Shown here piece after piece: positions 18,298-27,148 of a stretch of DNA of 64,000 nucleotides. The DNA is from Leptospira licerasiae serovar Varillal str. VAR 010 (GTDB lineage Bacteria > Spirochaetota > Leptospiria > Leptospirales > Leptospiraceae), in the NCBI RefSeq assembly GCF_000244755.1, contig NZ_AHOO02000005.1:558001-622000 (forward strand), in the 5' to 3' direction. Position 1 is the stretch's first letter. The number at the start of each line of letters is the position of its first letter. The notes beneath the pieces are model-generated. The model was not told the origin of the DNA. It saw only the letters and a list, made by a program, of their open reading frames with translations, and searched no databases. Position numbers and translations under genes: made by a program.

Positions 18298-19755
18298 ATG
18301 AAAACTGTGATCTTAGGTGGCGGAATTTCAGGCCATACGGCCGCGACACTTCTTAAGAAGTATGTAAAGAGAAAACACGAAGTCGTAGTTGTTACACCGA
18401 ACTCACAATGGAATTGGATTCCTTCTAATATTTGGGTCGGCGTCGGCTCGATGAGACCTTCTCAAGTTACTTTCGCCTTAAAGCCAGTGTATGACAAGTT
18501 AGGAATTCGTTATGTGCAAGCGAAAGCTATTAGTATTCATCCTGAAGGAGACCTCGAAGGAAATAAATCTTATGTAACTGTCGAATACGTCTCCGGAGAG
18601 CAACAGGGAAAGAAGGAAACCATAGAATACGATTTTTGTGTGAATGCAACCGGACCTAAGTTGAACTTTGATGCGACTCCCGGTTTAAACCCTCAGCTTG
18701 GCAATAGTTTGTCAGTTTGTACATATTCACATGCGGAGGAAGCTAGTAAAAAATTTGAAGAAACAATTCGAAGGATGAAGTCCGGAGAAACGCTTAACTT
18801 TGTGATCGGAACTGGACACGGAACTTGCACATGCCAAGGAGCAGCATTCGAATATCTATTTAATGTAGATTATGAATTACGTAAGGCAGGAGTTCGAGAC
18901 CGAGCCCGCTTACTATGGATCTCCAATGAATACGAATTGGGTGATTTTGGAATGGGGGGGATGCATTTGGAACAAGGCGGCTATGTTACGAGCAGTAAAA
19001 TTTTCGCAGAATCCCTATTTGCCGAAAGAGATATCCAATGGAAAACCAGAGCTCATGTTACCAAACTAGAAAACGGATTGATCCATTTCGTAACTCTTGA
19101 TGGAGAATCTGGATATGTTCACAGCGATTTTACGATGTTGATCCCACCTTTTTCGGGAGTAGGATTGAAAGCATATTCCAAATCCAGTCAGGATATCACC
19201 GATACCTTATTTGCTCCGAACGGGATGATGAGGGTGGATGCGAACTACCAAGTGAAACCTTTCGAACAATGGAAACCTCAAGATTGGCCTAAAACTTATC
19301 AGTCACCTTCGTTCCCAAATTTATTCGCAATTGGTATAGCTTTCGCACCACCCCATTCGATCTCAAAAATAATGAAAACCGAAGAAGGAGTGCAAATTTC
19401 TCCTACACCTCCTCGTACGGGAATGCCCTCCGCAACTATGGGACGAGCTGTGGCTAGAAGTATTGCCGACATGATTCTGTACGGAAAATCTATACCAAGC
19501 CACACTGCTTCGATGGCGGAGATGGGAGCAGCTTGTGTTGCTTCCGCTGGAAAAGACTTATTCAACGGAACTGCTGCCTCCATGACCGTATATCCTGTGG
19601 TACCGGATTATGAGAAGTATCCGAAATTCGGGCGATCCTTAAAATATACCACGGGGGAGATCGGATTGGCAGGGCATTGGATTAAGTTGTTACTGCACTA
19701 TTTGTTCCTTTATAAGGCAAAAGCTAAACCCGGATGGTGGGCGATTCCGGAATGA
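18298..19755 (+). CDS. Sulfide:quinone oxidoreductase-like flavoprotein
   Basis: FAD oxidoreductase of the SQR/flavocytochrome c sulfide dehydrogenase group, 485 residues. The N-terminus has the dinucleotide fold GGGISGHTAA. Cys141, Cys177/Cys179 (in GTCTCQG) and Cys413 are spaced like the three redox cysteines of SQRs. The last 30 residues are amphipathic and aromatic, suited to monotopic membrane binding. SQRs oxidise sulfide to persulfide or polysulfide and reduce quinone at the inner face of the membrane. I chose ATG 18298, at the operator, over the upstream frame from 18199. The 62-residue gene follows after 14 bases. Substrate not proven. Confidence 0.85.
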   Translation: MKTVILGGGISGHTAATLLKKYVKRKHEVVVVTPNSQWNWIPSNIWVGVGSMRPSQVTFALKPVYDKLGIRYVQAKAISIHPEGDLEGNKSYVTVEYVSGEQQGKKETIEYDFCVNATGPKLNFDATPGLNPQLGNSLSVCTYSHAEEASKKFEETIRRMKSGETLNFVIGTGHGTCTCQGAAFEYLFNVDYELRKAGVRDRARLLWISNEYELGDFGMGGMHLEQGGYVTSSKIFAESLFAERDIQWKTRAHVTKLENGLIHFVTLDGESGYVHSDFTMLIPPFSGVGLKAYSKSSQDITDTLFAPNGMMRVDANYQVKPFEQWKPQDWPKTYQSPSFPNLFAIGIAFAPPHSISKIMKTEEGVQISPTPPRTGMPSATMGRAVARSIADMILYGKSIPSHTASMAEMGAACVASAGKDLFNGTAASMTVYPVVPDYEKYPKFGRSLKYTTGEIGLAGHWIKLLLHYLFLYKAKAKPGWWAIPE

Positions 19756-19769
19756 AAGGGAGGAAGAAA

Positions 19770-19958
19770 ATGAGAGAAGAGAAAGAATGGGTCCCGCTGG
19801 AAAATGCGCAACTAAGAGATGCATATACCCAAGGAGACTTTACCTCAGTGCCTGGAAAAACCTTACTAAGATTACGTACATGCATTCCGTGGCAGATCTG
19901 GCGATTTTTTTGGATTAACTTGCGTATGACTTTGATGATCTTAAAATCTCATCACTGA
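19770..19958 (+). CDS. Small basic protein of 62 residues downstream of SQR
   Basis: Begins MREEKEWVPLENAQ. A GGGAGG ribosome site lies 8 bases before ATG 19770; an earlier in-frame ATG at 19752 overlaps the SQR stop and is less well placed. The N-terminal half is charged. The C-terminal half is aromatic and basic (PWQIWRFFWINLRM), like an amphipathic or peripheral membrane helix, with a single Cys. I recognise no family. The tight spacing implies co-expression with the flavoprotein, perhaps as a small membrane partner. Confidence 0.6.
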   Translation: MREEKEWVPLENAQLRDAYTQGDFTSVPGKTLLRLRTCIPWQIWRFFWINLRMTLMILKSHH

Positions 19959-19965
19959 CTCGCCG

Positions 19966-20130
19966 TTGCGCAATCTCACATCCTGTTCGATTGGGCTCCA
20001 CGGCGTCTTTCTCGCGTCTTCGTCCATCCATGGACTCAGATCGCGTTTGCTTACGTTCCCTATGGGTCACTGCAAACGCTCTCGCTCGAAAGCTTCGAGT
20101 CCCTTGGACACCATTTTGATACGAGTGAAT
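19966..20130. repeat. Non-coding element with nested inverted repeats
   Basis: About 165 bases with no credible gene and richer in G+C than most gaps here. GCGTTTGC (20043-20050) and GCAAACGC (20072-20079) are perfect reverse complements. Outside them, GGACTC and GAGTCC nearly extend the pairing. It abuts the 3' end of tRNA-Leu. It may be a dispersed intergenic repeat or the remnant of an element inserted at the tRNA; I saw no second copy in the window. Confidence 0.4.
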
Positions 20131-20134
20131 TTTT

Positions 20135-20216
<82 letters not shown>

Positions 20217-20331
20217 TAGTGGTTGGAGGGATTCTATCCCTTGGGATAATTTTGGTCTTGGGGACTTTCCGTCAGCTTATTTTTGGAATTCATTGACACG
20301 ATAATTAATAGGAAAGTAGGGTCAGGATAGA

Positions 20332-20913
20332 ATGAAAGAAGAACGTAAAACTTCGGAGACGGACATTAAGCTCTCCCTGAATATTCGGGGGAAAGGAAAT
20401 TATAAATTCGATACTCAAATTCCGTTCTTCGAGCATATGCTTTCTCATGTTTCTAAACACGGTCTTCTGGACATCGATCTTTGGTTGCGAGGCGACATAG
20501 AAATCGATTGCCACCACAGTGTCGAGGACACTGCAATTCTTCTCGGCGCCACTCTTCATAAGCAGTTGGGAGATAAAGCGGGGATCAGAAGATACGGCCA
20601 TTACACTCTTCCAATGGACGAGGTTCTTACCACAGTCGCAGTCGATCTAGGCGGTAGATATTATTATAAATATACCGGTCCTGAACTTGTAGGTAAGTTT
20701 GGAATTTACGATGCAGAGCTGTCGTTGGAATTCTTACAGAAGTTCGCTTTGAATGCAAAGATGAATCTACACGTTCATGTTCACTATGGAGAAAATCGTC
20801 ATCATATTCATGAATCCATTTTTAAGGCTTTCGGTAAGGCTTTGAGAATGGCGATTGAGATCGATCCTGCTGCAGGCGGTGCAATCCCTTCTACCAAAGG
20901 TGTTTTGGAATGA
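20332..20913 (+). CDS. hisB: Imidazoleglycerol-phosphate dehydratase HisB
   Basis: Catalyses dehydration of imidazoleglycerol phosphate to imidazoleacetol phosphate in histidine synthesis. At 193 residues it is the monofunctional enzyme without the phosphatase domain. The manganese-binding His motifs are present in both halves: FFEHMLSH and [13 protein letters not shown] in the first, [14 protein letters not shown] in the second. It is the first gene of hisB-hisH-hisA and overlaps hisH by 4 bases. A TATCCC-TT-GGGATA palindrome lies about 85 bases upstream. Confidence 0.97.
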   Translation: MKEERKTSETDIKLSLNIRGKGNYKFDTQIPFFEHMLSHVSKHGLLDIDLWLRGDIEIDCHHSVEDTAILLGATLHKQLGDKAGIRRYGHYTLPMDEVLTTVAVDLGGRYYYKYTGPELVGKFGIYDAELSLEFLQKFALNAKMNLHVHVHYGENRHHIHESIFKAFGKALRMAIEIDPAAGGAIPSTKGVLE

Positions 20914-21542
20914 TCGCTGTTCTCGATTATGGAATGGGGAATATTCACTCCTGTTTAAAAGCGATCTCACTCTTTACTAAAGATTTTTCTTATACTAAGG
21001 AACCCTCCGTTTTGAAACAAGCGGATGCGATCATTCTTCCCGGTGACGGGCATTTCGATAAGGCAATGAAAAATCTGAATGAATCAGGTTTGAGAACCTT
21101 TGTGGATGAACATGTAAAGGCAGGAAAACCTTTGTTCGGGATCTGTATAGGTTTTCAAATTCTGTTCGAAGATTCCGATGAAGTCATTTCAGAAAATAAG
21201 AACGCGACCGTTTCCGGACTAGGATACATCAAAGGTAAGATCCGAAAGTTTAAGGGAAAAAATTACAAGGTCCCTCATATCGGCTGGAATAAATTATATA
21301 AAAGAAATCCTTCTAAAAGTAATTTATTGAAAAATTTAGAAGACGAATCATTCGCATATTTTATACACTCCTACCGTCCCGTTGGAGTGGAGAGTTCCGC
21401 AATCACCGGCTTCTGTGATTATTATGGCGAGAAGTTTCCTGCAGTAGTTGAAAAAGGAAACGTTTTCGGAACGCAGTTCCATCCCGAAAAATCCTACACC
21501 TTCGGTCTAAAGATTTTGGAGAACTTTATTCAATCCTTATGA
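20910..21542 (+). CDS. hisH: Imidazole glycerol phosphate synthase subunit HisH
   Basis: Glutamine amidotransferase subunit delivering ammonia to HisF. Class I glutaminase fold, 210 residues, with the nucleophile Cys79 in GICIGFQ (a slight variant of the usual GICLGMQ) and the His/Glu pair in QFHPEKS near residue 192. It overlaps hisB and hisA by 4 bases each, so the three are translationally coupled. HisF, its obligate partner, is not in the window. Confidence 0.96.
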   Translation: MIAVLDYGMGNIHSCLKAISLFTKDFSYTKEPSVLKQADAIILPGDGHFDKAMKNLNESGLRTFVDEHVKAGKPLFGICIGFQILFEDSDEVISENKNATVSGLGYIKGKIRKFKGKNYKVPHIGWNKLYKRNPSKSNLLKNLEDESFAYFIHSYRPVGVESSAITGFCDYYGEKFPAVVEKGNVFGTQFHPEKSYTFGLKILENFIQSL

Positions 21543-22273
21543 TTTTAATTCCGGCCATTGATTTGTTGGATAATTGCGCTGTCAGATTATTCAAAGGTAA
21601 ATACGACGAAAAAACGATCTACTCCACCGAACCTTGGAAACTTGCAGAAGGTTTCGAAAGAAATGGAGCTACTCTCTTGCATCTTGTCGATTTGAACGGC
21701 GCAAGAAACCAGATCGGGATCAACACGGAATCTATTTCAAAAATTCGTAAATCTTCCAATCTAAAGATCCAACTCGGCGGAGGGATCCGTGATAAAGAAA
21801 AGTTGGAATATTATGATTCCATCGGTATAGATCGTTTTATCCTAGGAACGGCCGCGGTAAATAATCCGGAACTTTTGGACTTCGCTTTAAAAAAGTACGG
21901 AGAAGACAGGATCGTTGTGGCGGTAGATGCTAGAGACGGTATAGTCAAAATTGCAGGCTGGGAAGTAGACTCCGGTGTGAAGTATTTGGACCTTCTGGAA
22001 AAAATGCAACAAGCAGGGATCCGTAATATTATTTTTACGGATATTGCCCAAGACGGAACTTTGGCGGGTCCAAACCTTAACGCATATAAGGAAATTTTGA
22101 GCAGATATAATTTTCAAGTAATCGCATCCGGTGGTATCTCTTCTCTAAAAGATATCATGGCTTTATCCGCATTGGGGACTTCCGTTCCGATGTATGGAGT
22201 GATTACAGGAAAAGCTTTATACGAAGGTAAGATAGATCTGGCCGAGGCTATTACTAGTCTGGGATCCGATTAA
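21539..22273 (+). CDS. hisA: ProFAR isomerase HisA
   Basis: Amadori isomerase converting ProFAR to PRFAR, a TIM barrel of 244 residues. The N-terminal catalytic Asp is in [11 protein letters not shown], the second Asp in [14 protein letters not shown], and phosphate-binding loops appear as LGGGIRD and ASGGISS. These distinguish HisA from HisF. Last gene of the hisBHA unit, followed by a 95-base gap without a clear terminator. Confidence 0.95.
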   Translation: MILIPAIDLLDNCAVRLFKGKYDEKTIYSTEPWKLAEGFERNGATLLHLVDLNGARNQIGINTESISKIRKSSNLKIQLGGGIRDKEKLEYYDSIGIDRFILGTAAVNNPELLDFALKKYGEDRIVVAVDARDGIVKIAGWEVDSGVKYLDLLEKMQQAGIRNIIFTDIAQDGTLAGPNLNAYKEILSRYNFQVIASGGISSLKDIMALSALGTSVPMYGVITGKALYEGKIDLAEAITSLGSD

Positions 22274-22368
22274 TTTTTAATTCTTCTTTATAAGTACATA
22301 TCCCCATATTTTTTCTTTCCTTATGCCTTCCAGGTACGTATAAAGGTATTTTGTAATCGGAGTCCCGA

Positions 22369-23586
22369 ATGAAAAAACTGTCCCCTAGCTCTATTCTTGC
22401 CGTAATTTCCGGTATCGCGGCATTTATCTCGTTTTTATTGATCCGAAAATATTTCGGCGGAGAAACTGCGGACGGACTTGCACAATCTCTTTGCGATGCA
22501 GTCAGCGAATCAGGCTCTTGCTCCAAGGTATCCGAAAGCAGCATCTCTGCGATCCGGGACGTTCCTTGGTTGGGAGACCTTCCAATCGCACTATTCGGAT
22601 TTGCATTTTACGGATTTGTTACATATCTTTTTGTTCGCTCCGAAAAGAGTCCTGAAAACAAAGAAGGATATCTTTTACTTTCTTTTTACATTTTGCTTGT
22701 TGCATTAGTGATCGATCTTGGGCTCTTCTCCGCTTCCGTATTTTATATAGATGCGATTTGCGGACTTTGCGCGGTTACTTGGATCTCTACTTTGATCTTG
22801 GTTATAGGGACCTTCTTCCAAATTAAGGACTATAAAGACAAATCCTTGAAAAAGGCATTCGGCATCCTCCAAATCGAAGGTTTAAATACTTATATAGTAA
22901 TTTTGTTGTTCCTTGCGGCAGGCCAGATCGGAGGAAAATCTTTCCACGATTCTTTGGTAGATGGAGAACATACAGGTGTAGCCCAGATACAGAAACAACT
23001 GGCCGATTACGAAAAAGCTCCTGTAGTTTCCATTGATCTACAAGGTTCTTCTATACAAGGAGATCCAAACGCTCCTATCACGATTGTAAAATTTGCAGAC
23101 TTCAATTGTGGTCACTGTATGGATACTTCTCATATCTTAAAAAGAGTTTTGAGAGATTATCCGGGACTAGTAAAGATTGTTTATAAAAATTTCCCATTGG
23201 ATGCGAATTGTAACCGATTAGTACAATCTCCTCGTCCTGATGCGAGTTCTTGTGTAGCGGCTTCTGCTGCGATTTGTGCGGATAAACAAAATAAATTTCC
23301 TGCAATTTACGAAGGACTTTATAGAAATACTGAAAATCGAATCGCTCATTCTCCCGCTTCCGTGTTGAGTTTAGCTCAACAAGAAGGATTGGATATGAAT
23401 CAGTTCCGCGCTTGTTTGTCTTCTCCTGCTGTCCGTAATCAGATCAATAAAGAAGTGGATGATGCGGCTAAAGTGGAGATCCATAGCACTCCTAGTTTAT
23501 TTATTAATAATAAACCGATCCAAAGTGGAACCCCAAAAGAAGCTTTCTTAAGAGCTTTAATTGAAAGTTTAATTAAGAAGGTCTGA
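22369..23586 (+). CDS. VKOR-DsbA fusion, disulfide-forming membrane protein
   Basis: 405 residues joining a vitamin K epoxide reductase-like domain to a periplasmic thioredoxin/DsbA-like domain. The VKOR part (about 1-200, several membrane helices) has the loop pair C42 and C51 and the quinone-side CGLC at C131/C134. The DsbA part has CGHC at C247/C250 and the cis-Pro STPSLFI. Such fusions oxidise cysteines in secreted proteins and pass electrons to quinone, replacing DsbB. Cys-rich exported proteins such as the lectin-like lipoprotein at 58162 are plausible clients. The zinc-ribbon gene follows after 8 bases. Confidence 0.9.
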   Translation: MKKLSPSSILAVISGIAAFISFLLIRKYFGGETADGLAQSLCDAVSESGSCSKVSESSISAIRDVPWLGDLPIALFGFAFYGFVTYLFVRSEKSPENKEGYLLLSFYILLVALVIDLGLFSASVFYIDAICGLCAVTWISTLILVIGTFFQIKDYKDKSLKKAFGILQIEGLNTYIVILLFLAAGQIGGKSFHDSLVDGEHTGVAQIQKQLADYEKAPVVSIDLQGSSIQGDPNAPITIVKFADFNCGHCMDTSHILKRVLRDYPGLVKIVYKNFPLDANCNRLVQSPRPDASSCVAASAAICADKQNKFPAIYEGLYRNTENRIAHSPASVLSLAQQEGLDMNQFRACLSSPAVRNQINKEVDDAAKVEIHSTPSLFINNKPIQSGTPKEAFLRALIESLIKKV

Positions 23587-23594
23587 GGTTTTAA

Positions 23595-24137
23595 GTGTCG
23601 GAAGCAGCCGAAGTCTCCAAAAAGAATTTCTATTGCAGGAACTGCGGCTCTTCTATTCTTTCCGATTCGGAAAAATGCCTGTTTTGTGGTTCCTATCAGT
23701 TACCCGGAAGAATTCCTTTTTTTAAATTTTTGTCCGAAAGTAGATTATTCCGAACTGCTTTCTTCTTTCCATTTTCGGCTCTAATTGCTTTTGCTTTGCC
23801 GATCGTATTCGCATTATATCCGATCCCATTTTTAGATTGGTCTTGGGTGCTTCTTATTTCCTTTTTCTTTTTTACATTTTCCGTCTTTGGATTCGTTTCA
23901 GAATGGATCTTTTTGAATAAGTTTAAAGGGGATGCAAAGGATTTTAGAGAAGGATTTTTCGAATGGCAAAAGACTCTTTATCTGCGTAATCCTTATCTTT
24001 CTTACTTCGGAATGTTCTTATTCGTATGTGTTCCTTTACTAAATTGGGAGAATCACTTTTCCTTTGCTGCATCTTCTTCCGCTATCTGGACGCTATTGCT
24101 CGTATTTTTATCTAAAATCCTTATTCCACTTTTCTAA
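23595..24137 (+). CDS. Zinc-ribbon integral membrane protein
   Basis: 180 residues with a GTG start. The N-terminus has a zinc ribbon (CRNCG about residue 14, CLFCG about residue 28). About four hydrophobic segments follow in the C-terminal 120 residues. I recognise no family. It sits 8 bases after the VKOR-DsbA gene and 18 before the DUF885 gene, so the three are likely one transcript. A chaperone or redox role would be a guess. Confidence 0.65.
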   Translation: MSEAAEVSKKNFYCRNCGSSILSDSEKCLFCGSYQLPGRIPFFKFLSESRLFRTAFFFPFSALIAFALPIVFALYPIPFLDWSWVLLISFFFFTFSVFGFVSEWIFLNKFKGDAKDFREGFFEWQKTLYLRNPYLSYFGMFLFVCVPLLNWENHFSFAASSSAIWTLLLVFLSKILIPLF

Positions 24138-24155
24138 ACATCGGAGTTATTATCC

Positions 24156-25976
24156 ATGCTGAAGAAGATCCTAATCATTTCTCTCTCCGCTATCGGTATA
24201 TTTGTTCTATCTTTCGCAATTTTAATTTGGCACACGATCAATTTCCGACCGCTCACATTAGGTTTATATTATGAAAAGATCTTTTGGGAGAATGTTTTGG
24301 ATGACCCGGAAACGTTGACCTCTCTTCGAATTTTGGATTCCTGGGGGATCACTTCTCATAATTACAAATGGTCCGACTCTTCTCCTGAAAAAGAAATGGA
24401 AAGAGCAGATAAAGCAAAAAGGGATTTGGAAATACTAAGGACTTACGATTCTTCCGGACTAAGAGGAGAAGATAAGATATATTATAAAGCATTAGAATGG
24501 GATCTGGAACTGGCGGCCGATTATGAAAAATATATTTATAATTCTTATCCGGTAAATCAGCTATTCGGCGTTCAAAATCATATTCCTTCGTTTTTAGCGA
24601 CATCTCATATGATAGAAGATTATGAAGATGTGGAATCTTATATCGCGAGGTTAAACGGGATTTCTGAAAAGTTGGACCAAGTGATCCGAGGTTTAGAAAT
24701 AAGGCAATCTAATGGTGTGATCCCGCCTGATTTTATTTTGAGAAGGGTCCTGGATGAACTAAAAAATTTCAGGGTCAAAAATCCGGAAGAAAATATTCTA
24801 TATGTAAGTCTTCGTAAAAAATTGGAGAAGAATGACGAGATACTCTCCGATCAAAAAATTTCTTCCTTGGCGGAAGTAAAAAGGATCTTAGAAAGTTCCG
24901 TTTATCCAGCTTACTCTAAACTCCAAAATTTTTTAGAACAACAACTTAAACAGGCGGATAATAAAGCGGGGGTCTGGAAGCTTCCGAACGGAGAGAAGTT
25001 CTACGAACATACCCTAAAATATCATACTACTACAAATCTTTCCCCCGAGGAAGTTCATTCTATAGGACTTTCGGAAGTAGCTAGGATCCAAACCGAGATG
25101 AGATCCATTTTAGAAAAGTCAGGTATTAAAGTTTCGAATCTACAAGCTACAATGAAACAACTGAGAGAAAAACCTGAGTTTCAATTCCCGAATACTCCGG
25201 AAGGAAAAGAAAAAGTCATAGAGGTATATAAAGAGATCCTAAAAGAATCTATCGAAAGATCCAAGCCTATCTTTCCTTCTTGGCCAAAAGCAAAAGTACA
25301 GGTGGAAAGGATACCTGAATTTAAAGAAGCTGGGGCGCCTGGAGCTTATTACGAAGAACCAAGTCTGGATGGAAAACGTCCCGGCGTATTTTATGCAAAT
25401 CTTCGCGACTTAAAAGAAATACCCAAATTCGGGATGAATACATTAACGTACCATGAAACGATTCCAGGTCATCATTTGCAGATTGCTTGGTCCCAAGAAT
25501 TGACTTCCGCGCCTAGAAAGCTGCGAACTACACACTTTACCGCTTTTGTGGAAGGTTGGGCTTTGTACGCGGAAAGACTCGCAAAAGATTATAATTTTTA
25601 TTCGGACCCTTATGTGGATCTAGGAAGACTGCAAGCTGAATTATTCAGAGCGGTCCGTTTAGTTGTGGATACCGGAATACACTATAAACGTTGGAGCAGA
25701 GAAGAAGCGATCCGCTATATGTCGGACAATACCGGAATGGCTCCTAAAGAAGTTTCTGCGGAGATCGAAAGATATATCGTTTATCCAGGACAGGCTTGCT
25801 CATACAAAATCGGAATGATCTCTTTTTTGAAAATGAGAGAAGATTGGAAGTCGGTCAAAGGAGAAACTTTCGATATTAAAGAATACCACGGATTCGTTTT
25901 GGGAAAAGGGTCTCTTCCTTTGGAAATTTTAGAAAAAGTTTCAAGGGAAGAATTGGGATTAGTTCCAAAAAACTAG
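24156..25976 (+). CDS. DUF885 family protein, putative membrane-anchored peptidase
   Basis: 606 residues with an N-terminal hydrophobic anchor (about 5-28). The rest is helical and typical of DUF885, including the signature [13 protein letters not shown], a variant zinc-peptidase HExxH-like motif, and the downstream [12 protein letters not shown] with a likely third ligand Glu. The family is related to M2/M3-like peptidases and is predicted to act in the periplasm. The function in Leptospira is unknown. It converges with thiD, overlapping by 4 bases at the 3' ends. Confidence 0.8.
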   Translation: MLKKILIISLSAIGIFVLSFAILIWHTINFRPLTLGLYYEKIFWENVLDDPETLTSLRILDSWGITSHNYKWSDSSPEKEMERADKAKRDLEILRTYDSSGLRGEDKIYYKALEWDLELAADYEKYIYNSYPVNQLFGVQNHIPSFLATSHMIEDYEDVESYIARLNGISEKLDQVIRGLEIRQSNGVIPPDFILRRVLDELKNFRVKNPEENILYVSLRKKLEKNDEILSDQKISSLAEVKRILESSVYPAYSKLQNFLEQQLKQADNKAGVWKLPNGEKFYEHTLKYHTTTNLSPEEVHSIGLSEVARIQTEMRSILEKSGIKVSNLQATMKQLREKPEFQFPNTPEGKEKVIEVYKEILKESIERSKPIFPSWPKAKVQVERIPEFKEAGAPGAYYEEPSLDGKRPGVFYANLRDLKEIPKFGMNTLTYHETIPGHHLQIAWSQELTSAPRKLRTTHFTAFVEGWALYAERLAKDYNFYSDPYVDLGRLQAELFRAVRLVVDTGIHYKRWSREEAIRYMSDNTGMAPKEVSAEIERYIVYPGQACSYKIGMISFLKMREDWKSVKGETFDIKEYHGFVLGKGSLPLEILEKVSREELGLVPKN

Positions 25977-26776
25977 ATCTTAGGGTTATGATTTAATGTC
26001 TTTGTCTTTCCGGCAGGAAAAGACTGTAAGATTGCTGCATGTAGGAATTCTCTCGCTTTTCCCACAGCCTCGGAAAGAGGAAATCCTTGGGCCAGATAAG
26101 AAGCGATCGCAGAAGAATAAGTACATCCTGTTCCATGAGGATTAAAATCCTCTACAAAAGGTTTGGTATATTTGAAGGTTTGTCCATTCGAAATTCCTAA
26201 TATGTCCAACGCCTCTTTCGAATTTTTGATATGTCCACCTTTTAATAAAACGGGCACTCCTAATTTTTTTGAAAGAGAAACCGCTTCCGATTCCATGGAT
26301 TCAATTTTGGAAATTTCTCCCGAACCTAAAATTTTTGCCTCATCTAGATTTGGTGTAACCAAACTTGCCATCGGGACCAATTCGGAGATCAAGGATTGGA
26401 TCGCTTCGTCTTGTAAAAGTTTGGCTCCACTAGTGGCAACCATCACCGGATCTAATACTATCTCGAAGTTTTGGCCTTTCGTTTTGTACTCTTGTAAAAT
26501 TTTGGAGATCCTTCTTATCAAACTTTCGGAGAATAACATTCCTGTTTTGATCGCTTTTACCGGAAAATAAGAAAGCACTGCTACAAGCTGCCTTTCAAGA
26601 AAGTCGGGATCAACTTCCAAAATTCCAGTGACACCGTCCGGATTTTGAGCCGTTAAACAGGTAATGACAGATGTTCCGAAAGTCCCGGTGGAGTTAAAAG
26701 TTTTGAGATCGGCTTGGATTCCCGCTCCTCCTCCGGAATCGGAACCTGCGATCGTTAATACTACCGGCTTTTGCAT
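25973..26776 (-). CDS. thiD: Hydroxymethylpyrimidine/phosphomethylpyrimidine kinase
   Basis: Phosphorylates HMP and HMP-phosphate in thiamine synthesis. Ribokinase-like fold, 267 residues: [20 protein letters not shown] at the N-terminus, the substrate segment [12 protein letters not shown], and the anion hole with catalytic Asp region [14 protein letters not shown]. No thiE or thiM is adjacent, and I saw no TPP riboswitch upstream; the ATL gene is only 18 bases away. Confidence 0.93.
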   Translation of the reverse strand: MQKPVVLTIAGSDSGGGAGIQADLKTFNSTGTFGTSVITCLTAQNPDGVTGILEVDPDFLERQLVAVLSYFPVKAIKTGMLFSESLIRRISKILQEYKTKGQNFEIVLDPVMVATSGAKLLQDEAIQSLISELVPMASLVTPNLDEAKILGSGEISKIESMESEAVSLSKKLGVPVLLKGGHIKNSKEALDILGISNGQTFKYTKPFVEDFNPHGTGCTYSSAIASYLAQGFPLSEAVGKAREFLHAAILQSFPAGKTKTLNHNPKI

Positions 26777-26794
26777 TCGGAACCTTACAATAAA

Positions 26795-27148
26795 TTAATC
26801 TGGCCAGCCGAATCGTTTCCAATCCACGACCTCTTCTCTAGAAAATTTGATGCCTTCGGATTCTAAAAGTTTTTTTTGAAGGATCGCTCTAGGAGTATCT
26901 CCTTTATGGGAAATTTTTCCCATACTATTAATGACTCTCTGCCAAGGTACCTTTTGCTCTTGTCCCTTTTTTAAGGCGTTCAAAGCGTAGCCTACCGCTC
27001 TGGCTGCTCTAGGTTTTCCGATCAGAACTGCGATCCTGCCGTAGCTGGTGACTTTTCCTTTCGGGACTTTCTTTACGATTTTATAAACTAGGTCGTAAAA
27101 ATTCTCTGCCTTTGTTTCTATCTTTTTCTTTTTAGGTTTTGCGATCAT
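26795..27148 (-). CDS. Alkyltransferase-like protein (ATL, MGMT family)
   Basis: 117 residues matching the DNA-binding domain of O6-alkylguanine-DNA alkyltransferase: [13 protein letters not shown], the Arg-finger helix [11 protein letters not shown], and the active-site loop. That loop reads PWQRV, with Trp69 in place of the acceptor Cys of PCHRV. This is the hallmark of ATL proteins, which bind O6-alkylguanine without repair and pass the lesion to nucleotide excision repair. It overlaps the histidine kinase gene by 4 bases and lies 18 bases upstream of thiD. Catalytic alkyl transfer is unlikely. Confidence 0.9.
   Translation of the reverse strand: MIAKPKKKKIETKAENFYDLVYKIVKKVPKGKVTSYGRIAVLIGKPRAARAVGYALNALKKGQEQKVPWQRVINSMGKISHKGDTPRAILQKKLLESEGIKFSREEVVDWKRFGWPD

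Noticed and set aside
26777..26794. TPP riboswitch upstream of thiD
   Set aside because: Only 18 bases separate thiD from the ATL gene, too short for a riboswitch.
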